From: Nanchangia anserum
GTDB taxonomy: Bacteria; Actinomycetota; Actinomycetes; Actinomycetales; Actinomycetaceae
NCBI RefSeq assembly: GCF_015240065.1
Contig: NZ_CP060506.1
Span: 310,001-374,000 of the forward strand
Direction of reading: 5' to 3'
DNA length: 64,000 nucleotides
Part shown: positions 1 to 15,876 of the stretch, piece by piece
Numbering within the stretch: position 1 is the first letter of the stretch
How the letters are laid out: each line of letters starts with the position of its first letter
Position numbers and translations under genes: made by a program
Notes under the pieces: generated by a model
Database searches by the model: none
Told to the model about the DNA's origin: nothing
What the model saw: only the letters and a program-made list of their open reading frames with translations

Positions 1-2143
1 GGGCAACATCGGTGGGTTGATAGCAACGTTGTTGCTTCGGGCCAATGGGTGCCGGGGCGTGCGATGACGTGGCAGGCGATGCCACGTTCGGCGAAGGCGC
101 GTGCACACGCACGGGCGCCGTCGTGCGGCCCGAACCTGGGGCCCCGACGACGAGTGCGCTCAAGGTAGATGGCAACGTGAGTGAACATATGCGTTGCTCG
201 GTGGGAGGTCGTGCCACCCGATTGCGGTGTGGTCCGGTGCGTCGACCACTTCGTGCGTTCGTTCCAATCAATCCGGTCGGTAAGGGCGGTGCCCACGGAG
301 GATCGAGCCGGTGTGGAGCCAGCGTGTCCCAGGCTGTACGCAGAGCCGTGACATGTCGCTTCACTTCCTCCTGGTTCCCGACATAGGCCACTTGCACGTG
401 GCCATTGCCATGAGGATTCCGCGGCCGGGACGCGTGGGAGGTGTGCAGCGGCCGACGTGCCCAAAACGTCGTGAGAATCAGCGTTCTCCAGAACACGTAG
501 ACACAAGCGCAGCGGTAGATTCGCCCGCATGTGGACGACGATACCCGCGGGCCGCTGCGTCGCCAAGATGACATGAACCCCAGCGATCGTCCGATTGTGG
601 CGATGCGTAGCAGCGACGTCAATAATTCCGGTTCGTCTTCGGCGAGACGGCGAAACTCATCGATGACAACGATGAGGCGCCGACCCACGGATCGCCTCGC
701 TTGGCGCAAGCGCTCGCGGCGAGCCAACTCTGCCGTCAACGACTGCAATGCACGCCGTGTTGCCTGCGCGTCCAAGTCGGATACGACTCCGCACACGTGG
801 GAAGAGGAGCCAACGCGGCAAAGGTTTCGCCGCCCTTGTAGTCGACGAGAACCAGTCCGAGTTGTGACGGGGGATAACGCCATGCGAGTCCGAGCAGCCA
901 CGTTACCAAGGCCTCAGATTTTCCGGATCCCGTTGTGCCAGCAACGAGAGCATGGGGACCATCGCAGACAAGATCGACGTCAACCGCTCCCGCCTCACCG
1001 ATTCCGAGCCAGGCGCGGAGGTGATCCGGAGTGGACTCATCTCGGTAAGGTCGCCACCGTTGATCAGAGACGACACGGTTAAGTCTGTCTCTCCAGCCAA
1101 GCGTTCGTCGACCTTGACGAGCGCGGGAAGATCGTCGTGCGCAGTCGAGTGCGCCTCGAGATAACCACATAGCTCGTCCCACCACGGTGGCGATAGCGCG
1201 GGCATGCCGCGGGGAACCTGTACAAGCCGCGTCGACCACGACGGGGCAGTCGCGGGCGATGACGCCCATGTGAGGGTACGGCCGGATGGCAGGGCAACTG
1301 TGGGCGGAGCGATTGTCAGTACAGGAGCCTTGTCGGGAGCCTGAAAGTTGCGGGTGCCTTCTCGGATTTGCGCGCCACCCGCTACACCTATCTGTGCTGC
1401 TACCCAACGCGCCCCCCGTGGGCCCGCGGCCCGATGAAGCATATGCGCTCTCCGTCGGCAATGACGATGGGATGACGTCGCAGTCGCGATGCCCCCAACC
1501 ATGCGCACCCCCCCAACCATGCGCTGATCGGTTGATCTGGTGCTGATCGAGGACCGGCCGCAGCGGCAAGGAGCACCTGCGCCGGCGATGGTGGTGCCAC
1601 CCGTGTATGCCAGGCTCGCGCAGCCCACACGGTGGCTGCTACCCCGATGAGAAGTCCGGCCCCGGCCGCAGCTACGGGTGCGATGCGTCCGAGCATGAGG
1701 GGGAAGAAGACGAGGGTGGGCAGTGCCAAGGGGCGCAGCCACGTAACCGGGCGTGCGGGACGCGGGAGGGTAATGCTCAGATCAACGGGGCGAGGCGCGA
1801 TCTGCAGATGTGTTTCTCCCAAGGCGAGGCGCACGCGCGTGCGCCACCGTCGCCGAGTTGTTAACGGAATCCATCGCCTTCCAATGCGCTGATACGTTCC
1901 GTTACGTGAGCCGGCGTCGACGACGGAAACGCCGTGGGCGGTGGCGCGGGTTTCGATGTGGTAGAGCGACATTGTTGGGTCGGGAAAGAGATCACGACCG
2001 AGAAATTGGGTTCCCGTTAACGGGGTAACAAGGCCAGCTGCTGGTCCCGCTATGGCTTGCGCATGCCAGCGCACGCGCAGTGCGGCGCGGGCGGCGCGGC
2101 GGGACGATGCGGACATGGGCACGACGCTATGGCGATGTCGCAT
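1..2143 (-). pseudogene. Degraded FHA-FtsK/SpoIIIE ATPase, EssC/EccC-like (type VII secretion family)
   Basis: On the minus strand from about 2143 the reading frame gives an FHA domain (GRDLFPDPTMSLYH, SRNGTY) followed by two hydrophobic segments, as in EssC-type type VII secretion ATPases. The frame is then lost repeatedly: near 1425 (a run of six G), 1235-1275, 1085, 800, 565 and again near the window start. Pieced together, the frames still give an FtsK domain with Walker A AGTTGSGKSE, Walker B-like LGLVLVDYKGG and RRLIVVIDEF, the motif VHVILATQRP, and a second P-loop GAPGSGRTTA near position 150. Family members move small WXG100-type proteins across the membrane. At least five frame changes in 2 kb argue for a decaying gene, though poor sequence is possible. 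The gene runs off the left edge. No WXG100 partner is visible. Confidence 0.75.
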
Positions 2144-2155
2144 ACGTGCCCATGA

Positions 2156-4630
<2,475 letters not shown>

Positions 4631-4637
4631 CTCGGGA

Positions 4638-5879
4638 TCAGATAAGAAATCCGAGGGGCTTGAGCAGACGCTCCAGCCCCCGACGCACGAGGGAGCGTTG
4701 CTCCCAGACCTCGGGATCCACACGCGTCGCGTTCGTCAAGTCCGCGAAGAAGATTTCTTCCATATGCGCAGCCATGTCTCGGTCGTGAATCTGGAGATTG
4801 ACCTCGTAGTTTCCCGTCATCGACAGTCGGTCGATGTTGGCAGTTCCCACGGTGACCCAGCGCCTATCAACTACGGCGGTTTTCGCGTGAATCATGACGT
4901 CGTGGTACAGCCAGACCTCGACTCCGGCACGCACGAGATCTGTCATGTAGGCGCGTGAGACCCAGTCCGCGATGACATGGTTCGATTTCTCGGGAACGAG
5001 GACCTTGATCGTCACGTTGCGAGCGGCCGCGTCGAGCAAAGCTTGCTGAATGACGCGGTCGGGAATGAAGTACGCCGAGGTGATGAAGGCTGTGTGGCGC
5101 GCGCGTTCGAGAGCGTCGATGTAGAGACCACGGACGGGGAATAGCATTCTCCGGGGATCGTTGAGGCTCGCCGACACCCGGGCGTCCCACGCGCGCGCGC
5201 CCGTGTCGGCGATCGCTGGCAGGTGACGGCGACGATGCGTGTTCCAAAAGTCGACGAACGCATTTTCCAGTTCCCACACGGATGGCCCCTGGAGTCGCAC
5301 ATGCGTGTCACGCCACTGGGTCGTCGTGTATTTCTCGCTGATGTTGTAGCCGCCGACAAAACCGACCTCACCATCGACGACAAGGATCTTTCGGTGATCG
5401 CGTCCGGTGTGGAAGAGGGAGTAGCGCAGGACGTGCAGGTTGTCGTGAGGCGGGAAGTGAAAGAAGCGAGGATCGACAACGAGGTTTGCGAACGCGTCGT
5501 AGATGAGGAACACTTCGACGCCCCGATGAGCTGCTGCGATGCAGGCATCTTTGAAACGCTGCCCAATGCCGTCACTCTTCCAGATGAACGTTTCGAAATA
5601 GACCTGGTGGCGCGCGTTGTCGATGGCGGTGAGCATGTCGGCGTACAGGGACTCGCCGTCCATGTAGGACTCGATGGTCGTTCCGGCAACCTGTGCAGGC
5701 TCGGGATCAACTGTTGGATAGCCGTCCAGCGAGGGAACGGAGCGCATCTTTCGTAGTTCATCTATGACGACGAGACCGGCGATTGCGCTAGCTTGCGCGG
5801 CCGAGAGGATTCCGCACGCGATCTTCGTCGCTCGCCACATTGTCGAGCCTGTCTGCCTCGCCCTCCGCCACAGCGTCAT
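4638..5879 (-). CDS. Phospholipase D superfamily protein, cardiolipin synthase-like
   Basis: Probably joins phosphatidyl groups to form cardiolipin, or acts as a related phospholipase D-type transferase, at the membrane. Two HKD catalytic motifs are complete: HRKILVVD followed by GFVGGYN, and HAKTAVVD followed by VGTANID. A hydrophobic stretch in the first 35 residues (CGILSAAQASAIAGLVVIDEL) is a likely membrane anchor; E. coli ClsA has two such segments, so this resembles the shorter ClsB-like layout. The ATG at 5879 (MTLWRRARQ) is preferred over an in-frame GTG at 5921; neither has a clear ribosome binding site. The gene stands alone on the minus strand between ligA and gatC. The family call is firm; the exact substrate is not. 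Confidence 0.85.
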   Translation of the reverse strand: MTLWRRARQTGSTMWRATKIACGILSAAQASAIAGLVVIDELRKMRSVPSLDGYPTVDPEPAQVAGTTIESYMDGESLYADMLTAIDNARHQVYFETFIWKSDGIGQRFKDACIAAAHRGVEVFLIYDAFANLVVDPRFFHFPPHDNLHVLRYSLFHTGRDHRKILVVDGEVGFVGGYNISEKYTTTQWRDTHVRLQGPSVWELENAFVDFWNTHRRRHLPAIADTGARAWDARVSASLNDPRRMLFPVRGLYIDALERARHTAFITSAYFIPDRVIQQALLDAAARNVTIKVLVPEKSNHVIADWVSRAYMTDLVRAGVEVWLYHDVMIHAKTAVVDRRWVTVGTANIDRLSMTGNYEVNLQIHDRDMAAHMEEIFFADLTNATRVDPEVWEQRSLVRRGLERLLKPLGFLI

Positions 5880-5997
5880 AATGCTCAGGTTAGCGAATCC
5901 CCGCCGAGCGCGGAACGGCACAAACCGTGGCGCCGGCGTGGGGTAAGCGAGTGGTCGGCTCTCCTCACGCCGCGACTGCGCCGGCTAAGCTGGCACC

Positions 5998-6294
5998 ATG
6001 TTGACAATTTCTACCGATGAGGTAGCCCGAGTCGCAAAGCTGGCTCGGATTGCCCTAACCGAAGAGGAAGTCACGCGGTTTGCCAGCGAACTGGACGTGA
6101 TCGCTAGTGCTGTCGCGAAGGTGTCAGAGGTGGCGACTCCGGATGTCGAGGCAACCTCGCATCCCATCCCCCTGAGGAACGTGTGGCGTGAGGACATCGC
6201 GGGCGATGTCCTCGACCGCGATGAATTGCTCGCTGGCGCACCCGCTGCCGAAAACGGTCAATTCCGCGTCCCGCAGATCCTAGGGGAGGAGTGA
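5998..6294 (+). CDS. gatC: Asp-tRNA(Asn)/Glu-tRNA(Gln) amidotransferase subunit C
   Basis: Small subunit of the GatCAB amidotransferase, which converts misacylated Glu-tRNA(Gln) and Asp-tRNA(Asn) to the cognate amides. The 98-residue size and the N-terminal pattern ([20 protein letters not shown]) are typical, as is the proline-containing tail that wraps GatA ([16 protein letters not shown]). It is the first gene of gatC-gatA-gatB, with one base between its stop and the gatA start, so translation is probably coupled. No strong Shine-Dalgarno sequence precedes its ATG. Confidence 0.95.
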   Translation: MLTISTDEVARVAKLARIALTEEEVTRFASELDVIASAVAKVSEVATPDVEATSHPIPLRNVWREDIAGDVLDRDELLAGAPAAENGQFRVPQILGEE

Positions 6295-6295
6295 C

Positions 6296-7795
6296 ATGAG
6301 CGTTGACCTTACTCTGAGCGCACTTGATCTTGCCGCTCAGCTGCGTGCCGGCACGATCACCAGCGTCGAGCTGACCGAAGCCTGTTTTGCTCGCATTGAT
6401 GCGTTCGATGGTGACGTTCGTGCATTCGTTTCCCTCGACCGCGAGGGAGCCCTAGCAACCGCTCGCGAGGTGGATGAGGCCCGCACCCGCGGTGCCGATC
6501 TGCATCCTCTCGCCGGTGTACCCATTGCCGTGAAAGACAATATGGTTACTCGCGGTCAGGACACGACGTGCTGTTCTCGCATCCTCGCCGGATGGAAGCC
6601 GCCCTACGACGCGACGGTGATCCGCAAACTTAAGGATGCCAAGCTTCCCATCGTCGGCAAGACAAACATGGATGAGTTCGCGATGGGATCTTCCACCGAA
6701 CACTCCTGCTACGGTCCGACACATAATCCGTGGGATCTCGATCGCATCCCCGGTGGGTCGGGCGGTGGGTCCGCCGCAGCTGTGTCGGCCTTCTTCGTTC
6801 CCCTTGCCCTGGGTTCTGACACCGGCGGCTCGATCCGTCAGCCCGGAGCTGTGACCGGCACGGTGGGGGTCAAGCCGACCTATGGGGCGGTGTCACGGTA
6901 CGGGCTGATAGCGATGGCTTCATCGTTGGACCAGATCGGCCCCGTTACACGCACCGTTGCTGATGCTGCGGCATTGCAAGAACTCATCGGCGGACATGAT
7001 TCGTTTGACTCGACCTCGCTTGATGAACCGGTACCCGCCCTCGGACAAGCCGTCGAAGACGCAGATCTTGCTGGCCTGACGCTCGGTGTCGTCAAGCAGG
7101 CTAGCGGCGAAGGCTTTGATCCCGAGGTTACTCGCCTGTTTGCCCAGACCGTCGAGCGGCTGCGCGAGGCCGGCGCGACTGTTGAAGAAGTTGATTGTCC
7201 GTCGTTTGAATACGCGCTCGCGGCCTACTACCTCATCATGCCGGCCGAAGTGTCGAGCAATTTGGCCCGCTTCGATGGCATTCGCTATGGGGCACGGTTT
7301 GAACCCGATGAGGGTCCTGTCACTGCGGAGACCGTCATGGCCGCGACGCGGGAAAAGGGTTTCGGGGATGAGGTCAAGCGTCGACTGATTCTCGGTACTC
7401 ATGTGCTGTCGGCCGGTTACTACGACGCGTACTACGGCTCGGCGCAGAAAGTACGTACCCTCGTTCAACGCGATCTCGACAACGCGTTCGCGCGTGTTGA
7501 TGCGCTGGTCTTGCCGACGTCGCCGACAACGGCGTTCAAGCTGGGCGAGCGCACCGACGACCCCATGGCCATGTACATGTGTGACATTGCGACGATCCCG
7601 GCGAACCTGGCCGGTATCCCCGCGATGTCGCTCCCAGTTGGGTGCTCGGGTGAGGACGGACTGCCGGTTGGTTTCCAGGTGATGGCACCGGCACGCCAAG
7701 ATGCCACCATGTATCGGGTTGCTGCCGTGGTCGAAGGCGTGAGCGATGACGTAGCCGGAACCTGCCCGGCGGCTGCTTGGAAGGAGGCCGAATAA
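6296..7795 (+). CDS. gatA: Asp-tRNA(Asn)/Glu-tRNA(Gln) amidotransferase subunit A
   Basis: Catalytic glutaminase subunit of GatCAB; it releases ammonia that is channelled to GatB. The 499-residue product is an amidase-signature protein. The Ser-Ser-Lys triad is visible: lysine in PIAVKDN (near residue 79), and serines in [13 protein letters not shown] and [11 protein letters not shown] (near residues 154 and 178). The start at 6296 follows GGGGAGGAG in the end of gatC. The final base of its TAA stop is the first base of the gatB ATG, giving tight coupling. Confidence 0.96.
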   Translation: MSVDLTLSALDLAAQLRAGTITSVELTEACFARIDAFDGDVRAFVSLDREGALATAREVDEARTRGADLHPLAGVPIAVKDNMVTRGQDTTCCSRILAGWKPPYDATVIRKLKDAKLPIVGKTNMDEFAMGSSTEHSCYGPTHNPWDLDRIPGGSGGGSAAAVSAFFVPLALGSDTGGSIRQPGAVTGTVGVKPTYGAVSRYGLIAMASSLDQIGPVTRTVADAAALQELIGGHDSFDSTSLDEPVPALGQAVEDADLAGLTLGVVKQASGEGFDPEVTRLFAQTVERLREAGATVEEVDCPSFEYALAAYYLIMPAEVSSNLARFDGIRYGARFEPDEGPVTAETVMAATREKGFGDEVKRRLILGTHVLSAGYYDAYYGSAQKVRTLVQRDLDNAFARVDALVLPTSPTTAFKLGERTDDPMAMYMCDIATIPANLAGIPAMSLPVGCSGEDGLPVGFQVMAPARQDATMYRVAAVVEGVSDDVAGTCPAAAWKEAE

Positions 7796-9291
7796 TGGCG
7801 AAACTGCTGTCGTACGAGGACGCCTGTAGCCAGTTCGATCCCGTGCTCGGGCTTGAAGTTCACGTCGAGCTGGGGACCAAGACAAAGATGTTCGATGCGG
7901 CTCCCAATATGTCGGGGGGCGAACCGAACACGCGGTTGCAGCCGGTTTCCGTCGGACTGCCGGGATCGTTGCCCGTTGTCAACAAGCAGGCGGTGGAATA
8001 CGCGATTCAGATCGGCTTGGCGCTCAACTGCCAGATCGCCGAAACGTGTCGATTTGCGCGGAAGAACTACTTCTACCCCGATTTGGCGAAGGCTTACCAG
8101 ATTTCGCAGTTTGACGAACCCATTGCCGCCGATGGCTACCTCGATGTGGAGCTGTCCGACGGCGAGATCTTCCGAGTCCTCATCGAGCGTGCCCATATGG
8201 AGGAGGACGCTGGCAAGAACACTCACGTCGGCGGAGCTGAAGGTCGAATTCAAGGAGCTGACTACTCCCTCGTCGACTACAACCGTGCGGGTGTTCCGCT
8301 CGTCGAGATCGTCACGCGGCCGATTGAGGGCGCCGGCGAGCGCGCCCCCGAAGTGGCTGCGGCCTATGTCAGGGCGTTGCGTGACATCTTCCAAACGCTC
8401 GGTGTTTCCGAAGCGCGCATGGAACGCGGAAATGTTCGCGCGGACGTCAACGTGTCGCTACGGACGAATGCGACGGATCCGTATGGCACGCGCACCGAGA
8501 CCAAGAACGTCAATTCGTTCCGCGCGATCGAGCGTACTGTTCGCTACGAGATGCGTCGGCAGGCGGCCATCCTCAACGCCGGTGGCACAGTGACGCAGGA
8601 AACGCGGCATTGGCATGAAGACACCTCCACGACGTCAGCCGGCCGGGAAAAATCGGACGCCGATGACTACCGCTATTTCCCCGAACCCGATCTCGTGCCG
8701 GTGGCACCGTCGCGTGAGTGGGTGGCGCAGTTGCGTCGCAATCTGCCCGAGCTCCCGATCAGCCGGCGTCGCCGGCTGCGCGAAGAATACGGTTTCAGCG
8801 CCGAAGAAATGCGCGACGTCGTTAACGCCGATGCGCTCGACGTCATCGAAGCTACCGTCGAGGCGGGCGCTGCACCTCAGGCGGCCCGGAAATGGTGGAT
8901 GGGTGAGCTATCGCGTTACGCGAAGGATCACGAGATGGAACTCGCGAACGTGCCGACGACGCCGCAACAGGTCGCCGCGCTGCAGGCTCTCGTCGATCAG
9001 GGCAAGCTCAACGACAAGCTAGCTCGCCAGGTCCTCGAAGGCGTTCTCGCTGGCGAAGGAGAACCCGAAACAGTCATGGCTGATCGGGGCCTCGAAATCG
9101 TGCGCGATGATTCCGTGCTCGAAGCTGCTGTCGACGACGCTATGGCTGCTAACCCTGATGTCGTCGAGAAGCTCAAGGGCGGGAAGATGAAGGCGATTGG
9201 TGCTCTCATCGGTCCGATCATGAAGGCAACCCGGGGCCAGGCCGACGCCGGTGCTGTGCGCGAGATGATCATGGCGAAGCTCAACCAGTAA
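7795..9291 (+). CDS. gatB: Asp-tRNA(Asn)/Glu-tRNA(Gln) amidotransferase subunit B
   Basis: GatB binds the misacylated tRNA and performs ATP-dependent activation and transamidation. The sequence shows the family N terminus ([19 protein letters not shown]), the cysteine-containing zinc/phosphate region ([12 protein letters not shown]), the motif [15 protein letters not shown], and the C-terminal tRNA-binding tail domain. Length is 498 residues, normal for the family. The start at 7795 ([10 protein letters not shown]) overlaps the gatA stop by one base and follows AAGGAGG within gatA; an in-frame ATG at 7777 lies inside gatA and is less likely. A hairpin at 9343 ends the operon. Confidence 0.96.
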   Translation: MAKLLSYEDACSQFDPVLGLEVHVELGTKTKMFDAAPNMSGGEPNTRLQPVSVGLPGSLPVVNKQAVEYAIQIGLALNCQIAETCRFARKNYFYPDLAKAYQISQFDEPIAADGYLDVELSDGEIFRVLIERAHMEEDAGKNTHVGGAEGRIQGADYSLVDYNRAGVPLVEIVTRPIEGAGERAPEVAAAYVRALRDIFQTLGVSEARMERGNVRADVNVSLRTNATDPYGTRTETKNVNSFRAIERTVRYEMRRQAAILNAGGTVTQETRHWHEDTSTTSAGREKSDADDYRYFPEPDLVPVAPSREWVAQLRRNLPELPISRRRRLREEYGFSAEEMRDVVNADALDVIEATVEAGAAPQAARKWWMGELSRYAKDHEMELANVPTTPQQVAALQALVDQGKLNDKLARQVLEGVLAGEGEPETVMADRGLEIVRDDSVLEAAVDDAMAANPDVVEKLKGGKMKAIGALIGPIMKATRGQADAGAVREMIMAKLNQ

Positions 9292-9342
9292 TCAGCATCC
9301 GCGACCACTCGGGTTCGGCTGGTCACGTCGTCGTCAATCTAC

Positions 9343-9375
9343 GTGTGGGGCAGGGCACCAGGTCCTGCCCCGCAC
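9343..9375 (+). terminator. Hairpin terminator after gatCAB
   Basis: Arms 9343-9354 (GTGTGGGGCAGG) and 9364-9375 (CCTGCCCCGCAC) pair over 12 bases with one G-U pair and a 9-base loop. No U-tract follows directly. The position 51 bases after the gatB stop and before the rRNA promoter fits an operon terminator. Confidence 0.65.
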
Positions 9376-9469
9376 GGCTATTTCGGCCGGGTTGCCACCC
9401 GCTTCAGACCGCTTTTTGTTGTGTTTGTGGGTGTGTTGTGTGGTGTGTGCGTGGTCACGTGGTTTTGGT

Positions 9470-9497
9470 TTGACGGGTGGGGGTGGGTGGGTAGTGT
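9470..9497 (+). promoter_or_regulatory. Candidate rRNA operon promoter
   Basis: A -35-like TTGACG (9470-9475) and a -10-like TAGTGT (9492-9497) are separated by 16 bases. This is the best sigma-70-type match upstream of the 16S gene and would give a leader of roughly 400 bases. The -10 is imperfect, and further promoters in the G/T-rich leader cannot be excluded by eye. Confidence 0.45.
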
Positions 9498-9592
9498 TTA
9501 TGCCTGTTGCGCCGTTGAGGGCTTGGCCGGGACTGGTTCTTGTGGATCGGTTGGTGTGGTTGGGTTTCTTGGGTGTGTGGCCTTGTCTGTGG

Positions 9593-9676
9593 CTGGTCTC
9601 CGTGTTTGGGGGTTGGTTGTGGGTGTGGGTGTGTTGTTTGTGTTCTCAACAGTGTGTCGAGTGTTTATGCTTGTTT
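9593..9676 (+). repeat. rRNA leader copy of a leader/spacer repeat
   Basis: This stretch and 11695-11783 in the 16S-23S spacer share ordered blocks: TGGTCTC, then GGTTGGTTGTGGGTGTGGGT, then a G/T stretch, an AGTGTGT block, and TGCTTGTTT. Such duplicated leader/spacer elements in bacterial rRNA operons usually correspond to boxB/boxA-type antitermination signals and RNase III processing sites; that role is inferred here. Confidence 0.6.
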
Positions 9677-9911
9677 GGGTACTCGGCCTGACTGTTGCGC
9701 TGGTTGTTTGGTTTGGTTGATGCGTGCTCTTTTGTGGGGTGTGTGTTGGCTGGCTGGGTGGTTGGTGTGGTGGTTGTGGTTGGGTAGTCGTTTTATGGTT
9801 GGGATCGACTGGTTCTGGCTGGCGTGTGGCTCTGGGGTGTGCTTGCTCTTGTGTGGGTGGGTGTGTTTTGGGGTTGTGTGTTGGTTGGGGTTGGTTTTTT
9901 CTGTTTTGTTT

Positions 9912-14913
<5,002 letters not shown>

Positions 14914-15201
14914 GACGAGCCATAAATAGACAATGAACACTCTTGTAGCTCACACACGCGTGCCTGTCGCCTGGCCTGTTGTTGGTGGTGGGTGGTGCGT
15001 GTGTGGGTTGGGTGTCACAACAGACGTCACACACCCCTAGGCCGTGCCTCCTCTTGTTTTTGTGGGGGGGGTGTGGGGTGTGGCTTGCACACACTATCTG
15101 TGGTGTTGCGGCCCTTGTGGTCCGCTGCCCTAGTTTTCGTGACTGTCTCGCGCGTGTGTGTGGGTGGTTGCGTGTGGGTGGTGGGTTGTGGTGGTTGTGT
15201 T
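14914..15201 (+). other. 23S-5S spacer
   Basis: About 290 bases with no tRNA or protein gene seen. It turns strongly G/T-rich on the top strand from about 14975 and ends with the left arm (15175-15194) of the inverted repeat that encloses the 5S gene. Confidence 0.75.
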
Positions 15202-15347
15202 GTGTGGTGGTCATAGCGGTAGTGTTACGCCCGGTCCCTTTCCGAACCCGGTAGCTAAGCCTGCCAGCGCTGATGGTACTGCACCTTTGCGGGTGTGGGA
15301 GACTAAGACGCTGCCACACGACATGACCCACCACAACCCACCACCCA
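15175..15347 (+). repeat. Perfect 20-bp inverted repeat enclosing 5S rRNA
   Basis: Left arm 15175-15194 and right arm 15328-15347 are exact reverse complements over 20 bases and sit 7 and 8 bases outside the mature 5S ends. The resulting stem would hold the 5S RNA as its loop, the usual geometry of an RNase III-type processing stalk. A short T-rich run (15348-15354) follows the right arm, so the stem might also assist termination. Confidence 0.8.
15202..15319 (+). rRNA. rrf: 5S ribosomal RNA
   Basis: About 118 nt with the conserved core CCGAACCCGGTAGCTAAGCC and the loop region CGCTGATGGTACTGCA. The 5' GTGTGG (15202-15207) pairs with the 3' CCACAC (15314-15319) as helix I, which sets the ends. 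It is the third gene of the operon. Confidence 0.93.
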
Positions 15348-15876
15348 TATTTTTATGCCCGCGTGTGCGTGGTGGTGACACAGGGGTGGGATAGACACAC
15401 ACCACGACAGCACACATGAACACACACAGGTACTAACACGTGAAGACATGCGCATCAGATGACCGTGGCAACACCCAACAAAACAAGGGGCTGGTCTGGC
15501 GCAAGGCACCCCTCGGGGGGGGGGGGACGGAACGGTTCGAGGCTCGTTGCGGGTGACGTCCCCGGGCGGCGAATTCGCATACCGTGACAGCTTGCGTGTG
15601 TCCGAGTTACGAGGGCGAGGTCGCCGGACTTAGCGACGATCTGGGCGGTTTCCACACGCGTGTGATGAAGGTTACGAGCGTGCCTCCGGGTGAGAAGAGC
15701 GCTGTTTACGCAGGTGAAGACCGTTGGTCCGGCGTTGTCTGGACGCGGGCACGCTGCTAGTGACTGCCGGCAGTTCCGCTAACACTGTCACGTTTGTTAC
15801 CGTCCTGACTAGATGGTAAGCACATGAGATTTTGCCGCGTTTGCGTGGTGGAATCGTCCCACTCATGGAGGGCCTA
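15320..15876. other. Intergenic region after the rRNA operon
   Basis: No gene is supported. The first 120 bases are C/A-rich on the top strand, the mirror of the G/T-rich spacers, and contain the right arm of the 5S stem. A run of twelve G lies at 15515-15526. The remainder should contain the promoter of the downstream adhesin, but I see no convincing -35/-10 pair. Confidence 0.7.
15515..15526 (+). repeat. Poly-G tract (12 G)
   Basis: Twelve consecutive G about 350 bases upstream of the LALTG surface protein start. Homopolymers this long are prone to slipped-strand length change during replication. Confidence 0.9.

Larger units (their letters stand above)
9292..9911 (+). other. Intergenic region: gatB terminator and long rRNA leader
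   Basis: No protein gene is supported here. It holds the gatCAB hairpin, a candidate rRNA promoter and then about 430 bases of leader RNA whose top strand is dominated by G and T with long stretches lacking A and C. The open frames across it are by-products of that composition. A block at 9593-9676 recurs in the 16S-23S spacer and probably carries antitermination or processing signals. Confidence 0.8.
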
